Shown: positions 25,065 to 33,850 of the stretch, piece by piece
Layout: each line of letters starts with the position of its first letter
Numbering within the stretch: the first letter of the stretch is position 1
The notes under the pieces: model-generated
Told to the model about the DNA's origin: nothing
What the model saw: only the letters and a program-made list of their open reading frames with translations
Database searches by the model: none
Translations under genes and position numbers: made by a program
From: JBLXBZ01 sp048265185
Lineage (GTDB): Bacteria; Pseudomonadota; Alphaproteobacteria; Rhizobiales; Stappiaceae
DNA: 64,000 nt
Assembly (NCBI GenBank): GCA_048265185.1
Contig: JBLXBZ010000004.1
Location: 124,001-188,000 of the forward strand
Reading direction: 5' to 3'

Positions 25065-25113
25065 ATTTGCTCTCTCCCTTATGCGAACGCCGCCTCATGC
25101 ATGCGCGCAACCG

Positions 25114-26310
25114 TCAAATAGCGGCGACTCGGCAGGCGTTTTCAATGTCTTGCATGATATCGTCCAGAGTTTCCAGTCCAACCGACAAACGAATCAATCC
25201 GTCGGAAATTCCATGGACCTCGCGCTCCTGGGGCGTATAGGTGGAATGGGTCATGCTGGCGGGATGTTGCACCAACGTCTCCGCGTCTCCCAGACTGACG
25301 GCGCAGCGCGCCAATGTCAAAGCGTCGAGAAAACGAACGCCCGCCTCCAATCCGCCCTTCAACTCGAAAGCGATCATTCCGCCAAAGGCGCGCATCTGTT
25401 TTTTCGCCAATTCATACTGATCAAAGTTTTCCAGCCCCGGATAATAAACGCTCTCAACCGCCGCGTTGGCCTCCAGCATCCGCGCGACTTTTTGCGCGGA
25501 GGACGTATGGCGCTCCATACGCAGCTCCAATGTCTTCACCCCCCGCAAAATCAGGAACGCGTTGAAGGGCGAGAGAACAGCGCCGGTCATGTCCTTCAAG
25601 CCCACAAGGCGCACCTGCTGCATATCCTGCGCCGATCCAACGGCGATCCCCGCGACCAGATCCCCATGTCCGCCAAGATATTTGGTGGCGGAATGCACCA
25701 CCACATCCGCGCCCAAGCTCAAAGGCTGGGTGATCACGGGCGTGCTGTAAGTATTGTCGACGACGACCTTGGCCTCATGGGCGTGGGCGATCTTGGAAAT
25801 CGCCGCAATGTCCACGAGGCGCATATTGGGATTGGCGGGCGTTTCAAAATAAACAATCCGGGTTTTTGAGGTCATAGCCCGCGCCAGATTATCCGGGTCG
25901 GTCATATCCACATGGGTGACGGTGACGCCGAATTTCGTCAAGCCGTGATTCATGAAGGCGAAGGTGCAGCCGTATAGCGTCTTGTCCACCAGAACTTCGT
26001 CGCCGGGAGACAGAAAGCTCCACAGCACCGCGGTGATGGCGCCCATGCCGGAGCCGAAGCTCACAGCCGCCTCGCCGCGTTCAAGAACCGCCATCCGGCG
26101 CTCCAGAAGATCCAGCGTCGGGTTTGAAATACGCGAATAAAAATATCCCTCGCGCTCCCCGGCGAAAATTTCTCCCCCCGCTTGCGCGCTCTCAAATGAG
26201 AAGGTTGAGGTCAAATGCAAAGGCGGCGTCAACGCGCCCTCATGAGGGGCCGGATCATAACCAAAATGAATGGCCTTCGTCGCAAATCCCTTTTCCTCGT
26301 TCTGCATCAT
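25114..26310 (-). CDS. mdeA: L-methionine gamma-lyase
   Basis: 398 residues, a PLP enzyme of the Cys/Met metabolism family. It cleaves methionine to methanethiol, ammonia and 2-oxobutyrate. The PLP lysine is in VVHSATKYLGGHGD. YSRISNPTLDLLERR is the phosphate-site arm, and the active-site loop LYGCTFAF contains the Cys that distinguishes methionine gamma-lyases from cystathionine lyases. AAGGAGAG precedes tandem ATGs at 26310 and 26307; the second has the better spacing. It is transcribed away from an Lrp-type regulator and followed by the E1-like gene, the same set as the mde locus. Confidence 0.9.
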   Translation of the reverse strand: MMQNEEKGFATKAIHFGYDPAPHEGALTPPLHLTSTFSFESAQAGGEIFAGEREGYFYSRISNPTLDLLERRMAVLERGEAAVSFGSGMGAITAVLWSFLSPGDEVLVDKTLYGCTFAFMNHGLTKFGVTVTHVDMTDPDNLARAMTSKTRIVYFETPANPNMRLVDIAAISKIAHAHEAKVVVDNTYSTPVITQPLSLGADVVVHSATKYLGGHGDLVAGIAVGSAQDMQQVRLVGLKDMTGAVLSPFNAFLILRGVKTLELRMERHTSSAQKVARMLEANAAVESVYYPGLENFDQYELAKKQMRAFGGMIAFELKGGLEAGVRFLDALTLARCAVSLGDAETLVQHPASMTHSTYTPQEREVHGISDGLIRLSVGLETLDDIMQDIENACRVAAI

Positions 26311-26378
26311 CGCTCTCCTTGAACTGAGCGCGCCTGTTGACGGAGCGCCTTTTGATCAGCCTAGATCGACATGCAGGC

Positions 26379-26427
26379 AATTTTCTGGCTAATTAACCTC
26401 TAAAATCCAATTAATTGGCAGAAAATT
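26379..26427. promoter_or_regulatory. Candidate MdeR (Lrp-type) operator pair
   Basis: AATTTTCTG (26379-26387) and its inverted copy CAGAAAATT (26419-26427) lie with centres 40 bases apart, about four helical turns, in the AT-rich divergent region between mdeA and the Lrp-type gene. Each is flanked by similar GC/CC bases. AT-rich, helically phased, inverted sites are typical of Lrp-family octamers. Confidence 0.55.
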
Positions 26428-26451
26428 CCAAAATTAAACAGGAATGAAGCA

Positions 26452-26901
26452 ATGGATGCTACGGATCGGAAAATTTTACGCGCCCTTCAACAAAATGGGC
26501 GCCTGTCAAACCAGGATCTGGCTCAAAAGGTGAATCTCTCGCCCTCGCCTTGTTTGCGCCGGGTCAAAAATCTAGAAACCTCCGGCGTGATCCAAGGCTA
26601 CGCCGCCATGGTGGATCAAGAAGCCTACGGTTTGCCGGTAACCGTGTTCCTGCGCATCCGCCTCGACCGCCACTCGCAAGACAGCGTGCAAGTGTTCGAA
26701 GCGCGTATTCAAGACATTAACGAAGTTCTGGAGTGCCATCTCATGGCCGGAGACTGGGACTACCTACTGCGGGTCATAGTGGCTTCGCTTGCCGACTATG
26801 AGAGCTTCATGCGCCGACGCATTCACAAAATCCCGGCCATAGCCTCGGTTGATTCGAGTTTCGCCTTTGGCGTGGTCAAACGCACTCAAGCGTTTCCCTG
26901 A
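26452..26901 (+). CDS. mdeR: Lrp/AsnC-family regulator, MdeR-like
   Basis: 149 residues. N-terminal helix-turn-helix (NQDLAQKVNLSPSPCLRRVKN fits the Lrp recognition helix, about residues 20-41) and C-terminal RAM/AsnC ligand domain with ECHLMAGDWDYLLRV. Divergent from methionine gamma-lyase, as mdeR is in Pseudomonas putida, where MdeR activates mdeAB in response to methionine. GGAATGAAGC precedes the ATG. By context this is the local regulator; the effector is inferred. Confidence 0.87.
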   Translation: MDATDRKILRALQQNGRLSNQDLAQKVNLSPSPCLRRVKNLETSGVIQGYAAMVDQEAYGLPVTVFLRIRLDRHSQDSVQVFEARIQDINEVLECHLMAGDWDYLLRVIVASLADYESFMRRRIHKIPAIASVDSSFAFGVVKRTQAFP

Positions 26902-27048
26902 ATCCTGACGTTTTCCTACGAAAAGATCTCCAACGTCGCCTTTTCGCCGTCAATAGCCGCCGCCGTTTCCAAAATTTTCATTCCGGCTAACTATTATGTA
27001 AGCCCAAAGAATCCGACACTCCGTTTCCCTGAAAGGTTAGAAACTCCA

Positions 27049-27630
27049 ATGCGCCATCCCAAGATTCTGGTTTTTTCAGGCTCCACCCGCGCCCAGTCCT
27101 ACAACACCCAATTGGTGGGACTCGTGGCCAAACATCTGGCGCTCGCAGACGCCAACGTCACGCGCATTTCTTTGCAGGATTATGAAATGCCGCTCTATAA
27201 CGGCGATCTGGAGGAGAAAAGCGGCGTTCCCCTGAACGCACGCCGCTTAAAGGAACTTTTCGACGCCCACCAAGGCGTTTTCATCGCCAGCCCCGAGTAC
27301 AACACCTCAATCAGCCCGATACTGAAAAACGCTTTGGACTGGTTGTCGCGCCTGTCAGGAGAAGGCGAGCCGCCGGCCGCCGCTTTTAAGAACAAAGTCT
27401 TCGCGGTGGGCGCAGCCTCGCCCGGACAATTGGCCGGCGTGCGCGGCCTGATCAACCTGCGCACAATTCTTGAAATCGGCCTCGGCGCGCTGGTGATCCC
27501 GGAAATGGCCACCGTCGCAGGCGCCGCCGAAGCCTTCGACCACGCGGGCGATTTGAAAAATGAGCGCGCGCGAACCATGCTGGAAGCCATGGTCAAACGG
27601 CTCGTGCGCGAAGCCCAAATAATCGGTTAA
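27049..27630 (+). CDS. NADPH-dependent FMN reductase family protein
   Basis: 193 residues with a flavodoxin-like fold: phosphate-binding loop [10 protein letters not shown] near the start and [19 protein letters not shown] around residues 85-103, both typical of NADPH:FMN/quinone reductases (ChrR/YieF type). Expected role: two-electron reduction of quinones or flavins in the cytosol, protective against oxidative stress. No obvious link to the mde genes; hslV starts 95 bases downstream. Confidence 0.87.
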   Translation: MRHPKILVFSGSTRAQSYNTQLVGLVAKHLALADANVTRISLQDYEMPLYNGDLEEKSGVPLNARRLKELFDAHQGVFIASPEYNTSISPILKNALDWLSRLSGEGEPPAAAFKNKVFAVGAASPGQLAGVRGLINLRTILEIGLGALVIPEMATVAGAAEAFDHAGDLKNERARTMLEAMVKRLVREAQIIG

Positions 27631-27725
27631 ACGAAACCGGGTTGGCAATTCGCCTTGGCGCACATACATACTCCCTCGCGTCAGACGGTGGCGTCTGGCG
27701 AAGATGCAATTTTGAAAGGCCTGAC

Positions 27726-28277
27726 ATGAGTGAAAGCAATAGCTGGCACGGAACAACCATCCTCGCCGTGCGCAAAGGCGGGCGCGTCGTGATTGTGGGA
27801 GACGGTCAGGTCTCTCTCGGGCCGACGGTCATCAAGCACACCGCGCGCAAGGTGCGCCCCCTCTCCAAGGGCGACGTCATCGCTGGCTTCGCCGGCGCCA
27901 CCGCCGACGCTTTCACGCTGTTTGAACGCCTTGAAGCCAAACTGGAGCAATATCCAGGGCAATTGATGCGGGCTTGCGTCGAGCTGGCGAAGGATTGGCG
28001 CACCGACCGTTATTTGCGCAAACTGGAGGCCATGATGCTGGTCGCCGATAAGGACGTCACATTGGTGCTCACCGGCACCGGAGACGTTCTCGAGCCGGAA
28101 AACGGCGTTATGGGCATTGGTTCCGGCGGCAATTACGCCTTGGCGGCTGGACGAGCCTTGATGGACACCGATCAGAACGCGGAGCAAATCGCCCGCAAAG
28201 CCATGGCGATCGCGGCCGATATTTGCGTATACACCAACACGTCCCTAACGCTGGAGAGCCTTGAAAGCGTGAGCTAG
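27726..28277 (+). CDS. hslV: ATP-dependent protease subunit HslV (ClpQ)
   Basis: 183 residues from the ATG at 27726; an in-frame ATG at 27642 would add 28 unrelated residues. The N-terminal pro-segment ends before [14 protein letters not shown], so Thr is the nucleophile of this proteasome-like peptidase. GDGQVSLG and the [14 protein letters not shown] segment are conserved. It forms a double hexamer capped by HslU, whose gene follows after 77 bases. I could not identify a convincing heat-shock promoter upstream. Confidence 0.96.
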   Translation: MSESNSWHGTTILAVRKGGRVVIVGDGQVSLGPTVIKHTARKVRPLSKGDVIAGFAGATADAFTLFERLEAKLEQYPGQLMRACVELAKDWRTDRYLRKLEAMMLVADKDVTLVLTGTGDVLEPENGVMGIGSGGNYALAAGRALMDTDQNAEQIARKAMAIAADICVYTNTSLTLESLESVS

Positions 28278-28354
28278 GCCTCAGACTTCAAGACAGCCCC
28301 CCGAACGAAAACCGGCGCAAACCCCAATGCGACGGAACAACGAGTGAGCAAAAA

Positions 28355-29659
28355 ATGACCGAATTTTCTCCGCGCGAAATCGTGTCCGAACTTGACCGCT
28401 ACATCATTGGCCAAAAAGAGGCCAAACGCGCCGTGGCCATCGCGCTGCGCAACCGCTGGCGCCGCCTTCAGCTCACCGGGCCCATGCGCGAAGAGGTGAT
28501 GCCGAAAAACATCCTCATGATCGGCCCGACGGGTGTCGGTAAAACCGAAATATCCCGCCGTCTGGCGAAACTCGTCAACGCGCCCTTCACCAAGGTGGAG
28601 GCGACGAAATTCACCGAAGTGGGCTATGTGGGTCGGGACGTGGAGCAGATCATTCGCGATCTTGTCGAGGCTGGAATCTCGCTTGTGCGCGAGACGAAAC
28701 GCAAAGACGTGCAGGCCAAGGCCCACCTTCTGGCGGAGGAACGCGTTCTGGACGCCCTTGTGGGGCAAAACGCCAGCCCCTCCACCCGCGACAGTTTCCG
28801 TAAGAAACTGCGCGAAGGCGATATGGATGACAAGGAAATCGAGATAGAGGTTCGCGCGGCGCCGCAAATGCCTAGCTTCGAACTGCCGGGAATGCCGGGG
28901 GCGAACGTTGGCGTCATGAATATATCGGACATGCTGGGCAAAGCTCTCGGCGGCCAGACCAAAACCAAGCGCATCAAGATCGGCGATTCTCATGACCTCC
29001 TGATCGCAGAAGAGTCTGACAAACTTCTCGACACGGACAAGATCGTGCAGGAGGCCATCACCTTGGTGGAAAACGCAGGGATCGTCTTTCTCGATGAAAT
29101 CGACAAAATCTGCGTGCGCGACGGCCGCTCCGGCGGCGACGTCAGCCGCGAAGGCGTTCAGCGCGATCTGCTTCCCCTGATTGAAGGCACGGTGGTCTCC
29201 ACCAAACATGGACCGGTGAAAACCGATCATATTCTGTTCGTCGCCTCAGGCGCTTTTCACGTGGCCAAACCGTCCGACCTTTTACCTGAGCTGCAGGGAC
29301 GCTTGCCCATCAGGGTTGAGCTGCGGGCGTTGACCAAAGAAGACTTCCGCGCGATTCTGATGGAAACCGAGGCTAGCCTGATCAAGCAATATGTGGCGCT
29401 TATGGAGACCGAAGGCATGACGCTTTCCTTCAGCGACGACGCCATTGACGAAATTGCGACAATCGCCGTTGATCTAAACGCGACGGTAGAGAACATTGGC
29501 GCTCGCAGGCTGCAAACCGTTATGGAGCGCGTGCTCGACGAAATTTCCTTCACCGCCCCGGATAGGGCCGGAGAAACCATCGAAATCACAGGCGAATTCG
29601 TGCGTGACAACATCGGCGAGCTGGCGAAAAACATCGATCTGTCGCGCTTCATTCTCTGA
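28355..29659 (+). CDS. hslU: ATP-dependent protease ATPase subunit HslU (ClpY)
   Basis: 434 residues. AAA+ unfoldase with the N-terminal [17 protein letters not shown], Walker [18 protein letters not shown], pore loop region [14 protein letters not shown] (GYVG), an inserted I domain (about 110-240), Walker [12 protein letters not shown] and the C-terminal LSRFIL tail that docks into HslV. It unfolds substrates for HslV. A 25-codon open frame between hslU and the next gene has no support as a gene. Confidence 0.97.
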   Translation: MTEFSPREIVSELDRYIIGQKEAKRAVAIALRNRWRRLQLTGPMREEVMPKNILMIGPTGVGKTEISRRLAKLVNAPFTKVEATKFTEVGYVGRDVEQIIRDLVEAGISLVRETKRKDVQAKAHLLAEERVLDALVGQNASPSTRDSFRKKLREGDMDDKEIEIEVRAAPQMPSFELPGMPGANVGVMNISDMLGKALGGQTKTKRIKIGDSHDLLIAEESDKLLDTDKIVQEAITLVENAGIVFLDEIDKICVRDGRSGGDVSREGVQRDLLPLIEGTVVSTKHGPVKTDHILFVASGAFHVAKPSDLLPELQGRLPIRVELRALTKEDFRAILMETEASLIKQYVALMETEGMTLSFSDDAIDEIATIAVDLNATVENIGARRLQTVMERVLDEISFTAPDRAGETIEITGEFVRDNIGELAKNIDLSRFIL

Positions 29660-29744
29660 GCGATGAACATGAACGCTATTCATAAAATCTCCCGCGGCGA
29701 TCTGCGCGCTTGCCGTAACCCGCGCACAGTGGCAGCATAGATCC

Positions 29745-30239
29745 ATGGTTGCGATACGAAAAAGCTTTGAAGAAGGACACCGCCGCAAATTTCTGGTCGT
29801 CGTCGACGACACGCCGGAATGCGACAGAGCCATTGTCTATGCCGCCAAACGCGCCGAGCGCACCGGCGGCATCGTCACTCTTTTCTATGTCATAGGGCCA
29901 AGCGATTTTCAGCATTGGCTGGGCGTGGAGGACATCATGCGCGCCGAAGCGCGCGAAGAAGCGGAAGCTTGCCTCGCCAAGGCAGCCGACCGTAGCCGAA
30001 TGGTTGCGCGCACGGAGCCCGAATTGGTGATTCGCGAAGGCTCGCGCGCCGATGAAATCACCCAACTGATTGAGCAGGACGCGGATATCGCCATCCTTGT
30101 GCTCGCCGCCAGCGTTGACGGCGACGGCCCGGGTCCTCTGGTGAGCGCCATCGCCGGCAAATCAGCCGGCACATTTCCCATTCCCGTCACAATCGTTCCG
30201 GGAAATCTCGATGACGAGGCTATCGCCGCTCTGGCGTGA
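29745..30239 (+). CDS. Universal stress protein family (UspA) protein
   Basis: 164 residues. A single Usp domain: KFLVVVDDTPECDRAIVYA at the start and the ATP-loop-like region near GPLVSAIAGKSAGTFPIPVTIVP at the end, which keeps a G-x9-G-S/T-like pattern only loosely. Its function is unknown beyond stress-associated nucleotide binding. The alphaproteobacterial neighbourhood (upstream of nfu-tsaB) is conserved as far as I can recall. Confidence 0.8.
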   Translation: MVAIRKSFEEGHRRKFLVVVDDTPECDRAIVYAAKRAERTGGIVTLFYVIGPSDFQHWLGVEDIMRAEAREEAEACLAKAADRSRMVARTEPELVIREGSRADEITQLIEQDADIAILVLAASVDGDGPGPLVSAIAGKSAGTFPIPVTIVPGNLDDEAIAALA

Positions 30240-30264
30240 GCCGGCAAAAACTGCAAAAAATTAA

Positions 30265-30281
30265 ATTGGAATCATTCTAAG
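30265..30281. promoter_or_regulatory. Irr-type iron control element (ICE box)
   Basis: ATTGGAATCATTCTAAG matches the known ICE/Irr consensus TTTAGAA-N3-TTCTAAA at nearly every position and is a near-palindrome. It lies just upstream of the predicted -35 box of the nfu-like gene, so an Irr protein could regulate this Fe-S scaffold by iron/heme status. Confidence 0.6.
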
Positions 30282-30282
30282 G

Positions 30283-30311
30283 TGGAAACGTCGCTCCCGC
30301 GGGTGTATACT
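30283..30311 (+). promoter_or_regulatory. Promoter of the nfu-like gene
   Basis: -35-like TGGAAA (30283-30288), 17-base spacer and -10 TATACT (30306-30311). A short hairpin, CTGTC TTTAAC GACAG (30310-30325), follows and would lie near the transcript start. The ICE box abuts the -35. Confidence 0.55.
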
Positions 30312-30360
30312 GTCTTTAACGACAGCGGCCGTTCAGGCGCGCCCATTCAAGGACAATGAC

Positions 30361-30915
30361 ATGTTCATTCAAACCGAAGCGACGCCGAATCCATCGACGT
30401 TGAAATTCCTTCCCGGCCGGATTGTTCTGGAAGAGGGAACGCGCGACTTTCGCGACACGCAAGACGCGGTGAATTCGCCATTAGCCGAAAAGCTGTTTGG
30501 CGTGCCCGGCGTTTTGGGCATTTTCTTTGGCCATGATTTCATCACCGTGACGAAGGACGACACAGACTGGCAACACATGAAGCCCGCCATTCTGGGCGCG
30601 ATCATGGAGCATTTCATGACCGGCGCGCCCGTCATGAACGAGCAAGGCGATGGGGAAAGCCAGGAAGAGTTCTTTGAAAACGAAGACGAAGAGACTGTTG
30701 AAATGATCAAAGAGCTGATCGAAACCCGTGTTCGTCCAGCTGTCGCGCAGGACGGCGGCGACATTACCTTCAAAGGGTTTCGAGACGGCATTGTGTATCT
30801 ATCCATGCGCGGCGCCTGCGCCGGTTGTCCATCGTCAACCGCGACCTTGAAGCACGGTATTCAGAACCTTCTGCGGCACTTTGTGCCAGACGTGGAAGAA
30901 GTGCGGGCGATTTAA
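30361..30915 (+). CDS. Nfu-type iron-sulfur cluster scaffold/carrier
   Basis: 184 residues. An N-terminal Nfu_N domain (MFIQTEATPNPSTLKFLPG) and a C-terminal NifU-like domain with cluster-binding CAGC (GACAGCPSSTATLKHGI, about residues 156-172), joined by an acidic linker. It carries 4Fe-4S clusters to target proteins. It is the first gene of the long housekeeping block. A strong terminator follows, so tsaB has its own promoter. The ICE box in its promoter suggests iron regulation. Confidence 0.93.
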   Translation: MFIQTEATPNPSTLKFLPGRIVLEEGTRDFRDTQDAVNSPLAEKLFGVPGVLGIFFGHDFITVTKDDTDWQHMKPAILGAIMEHFMTGAPVMNEQGDGESQEEFFENEDEETVEMIKELIETRVRPAVAQDGGDITFKGFRDGIVYLSMRGACAGCPSSTATLKHGIQNLLRHFVPDVEEVRAI

Positions 30916-30938
30916 TAACGGCCTCAAAAATAAAATTC

Positions 30939-30972
30939 GAAAAGCCCGGCTTTCCAGCGCCGGGCTTTTTTA
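30939..30972 (+). terminator. Intrinsic terminator of the nfu-like gene
   Basis: Stem AAAGCCCGGC with GCCGGGCTTT around a short loop, followed by a run of T to 30971. A textbook Rho-independent terminator starting 24 bases after the stop codon. Confidence 0.9.
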
Positions 30973-31055
30973 TATAATCGCAAAGAAAAGCGTTTTACTC
31001 ATATGGATGGAACGCTTGCGCAAACAATAATAACTGAAAGCGATAGTGGGGCGGA

Positions 31056-31769
31056 ATGCGGCTTTTAGCTTTGGACACATGCGCGGCGACATGCGCGGCG
31101 GCCCTCTATGATTCCGCCTCCCCCCCTATTCCGGACAGCGACCAACACGCCGTTCCAAGTCAGTTTCCCTCCATACGTTCCGAAAACATTGGCCGTGGCC
31201 ACGCAGAGCGGCTCATGCCGATGATTGAAGAAGTCATGAGGGAATCCAACGTAAAATACGCTGATCTGGAGCGAATCGTCGTCACCAACGGCCCCGGCAG
31301 CTTCACCGGCATGCGCGTCGGCCTTGCGGTGGCGCGCGGCTTTGCCCTGACGCTGGACATTCCAGCCGTGGGCGTCTCCTCGCTAGCGGCGATCGCCGCT
31401 TCCGTGTCCGATGGCCTTCACCCGCTTTGCGTGGCCCTGGACGCCCGGCGCGGCGAAATCTATTATCAAATGTTCAACCACGATGGCGCGGAGCTGCTCC
31501 CGCCCGGCGTCGCGTCCCTTGAAAGACTTGCCAATTTGATCGGCGAACGCCCAGAAGAAATGCGCCTTGCCGGAGACGCCGCGCATGAACTCGCTCCTCT
31601 TTGCCGGCTAACTGAAAGTCACGTCCTGTCCGATATTGCGGCGCCAGACATTCGCGCCGTGGCGCGTCTTGGCGCGCGACTCGCCAGCGACGCGCCCCCG
31701 CCTTCTCCAATTTATCTGCGCGCGGCGGACGCTAAGCCGCAAATGCGCGACAGTCGATTGTTGCAGTGA
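31056..31769 (+). CDS. tsaB: tRNA threonylcarbamoyladenosine biosynthesis protein TsaB
   Basis: 237 residues, ASKHA-like fold. MRLLALDTCAATCAAALYD starts the ATPase-like domain, and TNGPGSFTGMRVGLAVARGF is the family signature. It partners TsaD and TsaE in making t6A37 of ANN-decoding tRNAs. Its stop codon overlaps the ATG of rimI (TGATG), so the two are translationally coupled, as is usual in Proteobacteria. Confidence 0.95.
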   Translation: MRLLALDTCAATCAAALYDSASPPIPDSDQHAVPSQFPSIRSENIGRGHAERLMPMIEEVMRESNVKYADLERIVVTNGPGSFTGMRVGLAVARGFALTLDIPAVGVSSLAAIAASVSDGLHPLCVALDARRGEIYYQMFNHDGAELLPPGVASLERLANLIGERPEEMRLAGDAAHELAPLCRLTESHVLSDIAAPDIRAVARLGARLASDAPPPSPIYLRAADAKPQMRDSRLLQ

Positions 31770-32254
31770 TGTTCTGGTGGCTCTGGGCGCATCCGCCCCT
31801 CATAGAAGAAGCGACAGACAAGGATTTTGATCAACTCGCGCAAATACACGCCCGTTCGTTCTCTCATGAATGGGACAGCAGTGAATTGGCCAGCTTAAGC
31901 AGTCAAAACGGCGTGAAAATCTTTCTCGCGCGCCGATCCGATCCCTTTGGCTCACGAAATCCAGTGGGATTTGTGACCCTGCGAACTGTTGCTGACGAAG
32001 CGGAAATTCTCACCATCGCCGTAGATCCGCGCCAACGCGGACGCGGCGTCGCCCGCAAGCTCATGGAGACGGCCCGTTACCGGCTTTATGCGGAACGCGT
32101 GAAAGATCTGTTTCTAGAGGTGGACGCCGCCAATGCGGCTGCGGTTAGCCTTTATAAATCGCTTGGTTTCAAAGAGGTCGGCAAGCGCAAGGGATATTAC
32201 GCCGAAAGCGATGGCGACGGAACCGCGCTTGTCATGCGGTATGATCTTCGCTAA
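31769..32254 (+). CDS. rimI: Ribosomal protein S18-alanine N-acetyltransferase (GNAT)
   Basis: 161 residues from the ATG at 31769, which overlaps the tsaB stop codon. GNAT fold with the acetyl-CoA-binding motif AVDPRQRGRGVARKLMETA (about residues 87-105) and the C-terminal AAVSLYKSLGFKEVGKRKGYY. It acetylates the N-terminal Ala of S18 by analogy. Note that a GTG three bases upstream is possible but would not improve the reading. Confidence 0.92.
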   Translation: MFWWLWAHPPLIEEATDKDFDQLAQIHARSFSHEWDSSELASLSSQNGVKIFLARRSDPFGSRNPVGFVTLRTVADEAEILTIAVDPRQRGRGVARKLMETARYRLYAERVKDLFLEVDAANAAAVSLYKSLGFKEVGKRKGYYAESDGDGTALVMRYDLR

Positions 32255-32306
32255 TCGGAACGATAGAATCCAATCGGAAATAACCCAGGACAATAGCGAA
32301 AGCGCG

Positions 32307-32834
32307 ATGGACGGTTTGAAAGAGACGGACAAGCACCCCCCTCTTGAGGAGCAATGCGTCGCCAAGGGAATGCGCATGACCGATCAGCGCCGCGTTATCG
32401 CCCGCGTCATCGAAGAAGCATGCGACCATCCCGACGTCGAAGAACTCTATAGACGGGCGGTGGCGGTGGATTCGCGCATTTCCATTTCAACGGTTTATCG
32501 AACCGTCAAACTGTTCGAAGACGCCGGCATCGTCGCGCGCCATGACTTTCGCGACGGCCGCGCTCGCTATGAGACCGTTCCCGACGAACACCATGATCAC
32601 CTGATTGACTTGCGCAGCGGCGACGTAATCGAGTTTCGCAACGAAGAAATCGAGGCGCTGCAAGAGGCGATCGCCCGGCGTCTTGGCTACAGACTGATTG
32701 ATCATCGGCTCGAACTTTACGCCGTTCCCCTCACGGGAAACCAAACGCTTAACGACAAACAAGGCGCCAGCGATAACGACGTCGCAAAAAACACTCCAAA
32801 CGCGCCTTCCCCCCCTGACGGCAAGAAAGACTGA
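32307..32834 (+). CDS. Fur-family metalloregulator (Fur/Mur)
   Basis: 175 residues from the ATG at 32307, giving MDGLKETDKHPPLEEQC; earlier ATGs lie inside rimI. Winged helix (GMRMTDQRRVIARVIEEA through ISISTVYRTVKLFEDAGIV) and C-terminal dimerisation domain with the metal-site HHDH (DEHHDHLIDLRSGDVIEF). The structural-zinc CxxC pairs of enteric Fur are absent, as in rhizobial Mur, and the position between rimI and plsC is where rhizobial mur lies. It may therefore sense manganese more than iron. A long Asn/Lys-rich C-terminal tail is unusual. Confidence 0.9.
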   Translation: MDGLKETDKHPPLEEQCVAKGMRMTDQRRVIARVIEEACDHPDVEELYRRAVAVDSRISISTVYRTVKLFEDAGIVARHDFRDGRARYETVPDEHHDHLIDLRSGDVIEFRNEEIEALQEAIARRLGYRLIDHRLELYAVPLTGNQTLNDKQGASDNDVAKNTPNAPSPPDGKKD

Positions 32835-32838
32835 ACGG

Positions 32839-33726
32839 ATGGCCACGCTTCGCGCTGCTCTCATCGTCATTCTGCTGGCCGTCACAACCTTGATCATGCT
32901 TCCCGTCCAATGGATCGCGCTCAAGCTTAAATGGCGCGCGTCAAGTCGCTTGCCCCGTCTCTGGCACGCAATCGCGCTTAAGCTCGTGGGCGTTCGGGTT
33001 ACTCAAGTCGGCAAGCCTTCGCTCAACCGTCCGCTTCTGATCACCGCGAATCACACCTCATGGTTGGACATATCCGTTATCGGTTCGCGCCTTCCTCTCA
33101 GTTTCATCGCAAAATCAGAAGTAGCAGGATGGCCGGTTTTCGGACTTTTAGCGAAACTGCAACGCACCGTATTTGTCGATCGCCGCCGCCGGACGGACAC
33201 TGGCCGAGTGGCCGCCGAAATTGGAGACCGCCTCGGCGGCGGCGACGCCATGGTGCTTTTCGCGGAAGGCACCTCAAATGACGGAAACGGCGTCCTGCCC
33301 TTTCGCTCCGCCCTAATCGGAGCGGCGCAACACGCCTTAGCCGGAACGCATGAAACCGTCTACATACAGCCCTTGTCCATCGCCTACCTTCGTCTTCATG
33401 GGCTTCCTATGGGGCGCAGACTTCGCCCCCATGTGGCTTGGTACGGCGACATGGAGCTGGCGGGGCACTTGTGGAGCGTCTTCCAGCAGGGCGCTTTGGA
33501 TGTTCAGCTAACATGGGGAGAGCCCATATTGGTTGAAGCGGGCGCTGATCGTAAGCTATTGACGAAACGACTTGAAACGTCGGTCGTGCAAATGACGGCC
33601 GCCGCTTTATGCGGCCGCGAACCGGCGCCCAGCGCCGCCGACGGCGTAAAAGACTCCGATGTTGTTTCTCCCCAGCTATTCTCAAGCGAGAAAAAAGCGG
33701 GTAAAGCTGATGCCACGTTGAAATAG
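32839..33726 (+). CDS. plsC: 1-acyl-sn-glycerol-3-phosphate acyltransferase family (PlsC-like)
   Basis: 295 residues from the ATG at 32839, 4 bases after the fur/mur stop codon. A membrane helix (about residues 6-26) precedes the acyltransferase motif NHTSWLD (HX4D) and FAEGTSNDG (the EGT motif of the glycerol-phosphate site). It makes phosphatidic acid, or acylates ornithine lipids if it is OlsA-like; the sequence cannot separate these. The C-terminal 40 residues are poorly conserved and low in similarity. Co-transcribed with the preceding gene. Confidence 0.88.
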   Translation: MATLRAALIVILLAVTTLIMLPVQWIALKLKWRASSRLPRLWHAIALKLVGVRVTQVGKPSLNRPLLITANHTSWLDISVIGSRLPLSFIAKSEVAGWPVFGLLAKLQRTVFVDRRRRTDTGRVAAEIGDRLGGGDAMVLFAEGTSNDGNGVLPFRSALIGAAQHALAGTHETVYIQPLSIAYLRLHGLPMGRRLRPHVAWYGDMELAGHLWSVFQQGALDVQLTWGEPILVEAGADRKLLTKRLETSVVQMTAAALCGREPAPSAADGVKDSDVVSPQLFSSEKKAGKADATLK

Positions 33727-33850
33727 AACTTCGTAGGGCGCCGGCGATAAAACCGTTTCGCTCGGCGAAACCTGAAAAATTCGCGCGGAAAAAATAGCCG
33801 CCGAACCCGACCGACACCCGGCGCGAAACATCTCCGGGCTTGAGGACAGA

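Noticed and set aside
29663..29740. 25-codon open frame between hslU and the UspA gene
   Set aside because: No ribosome-binding site or recognisable similarity; it is in the leader of the UspA gene and such short frames occur by chance.
33755..33771. GTTTCGC/GCGAAAC hairpin after plsC as a terminator
   Set aside because: Seven pairs with a three-base loop but no T tract; listed only as a possible minor structure.
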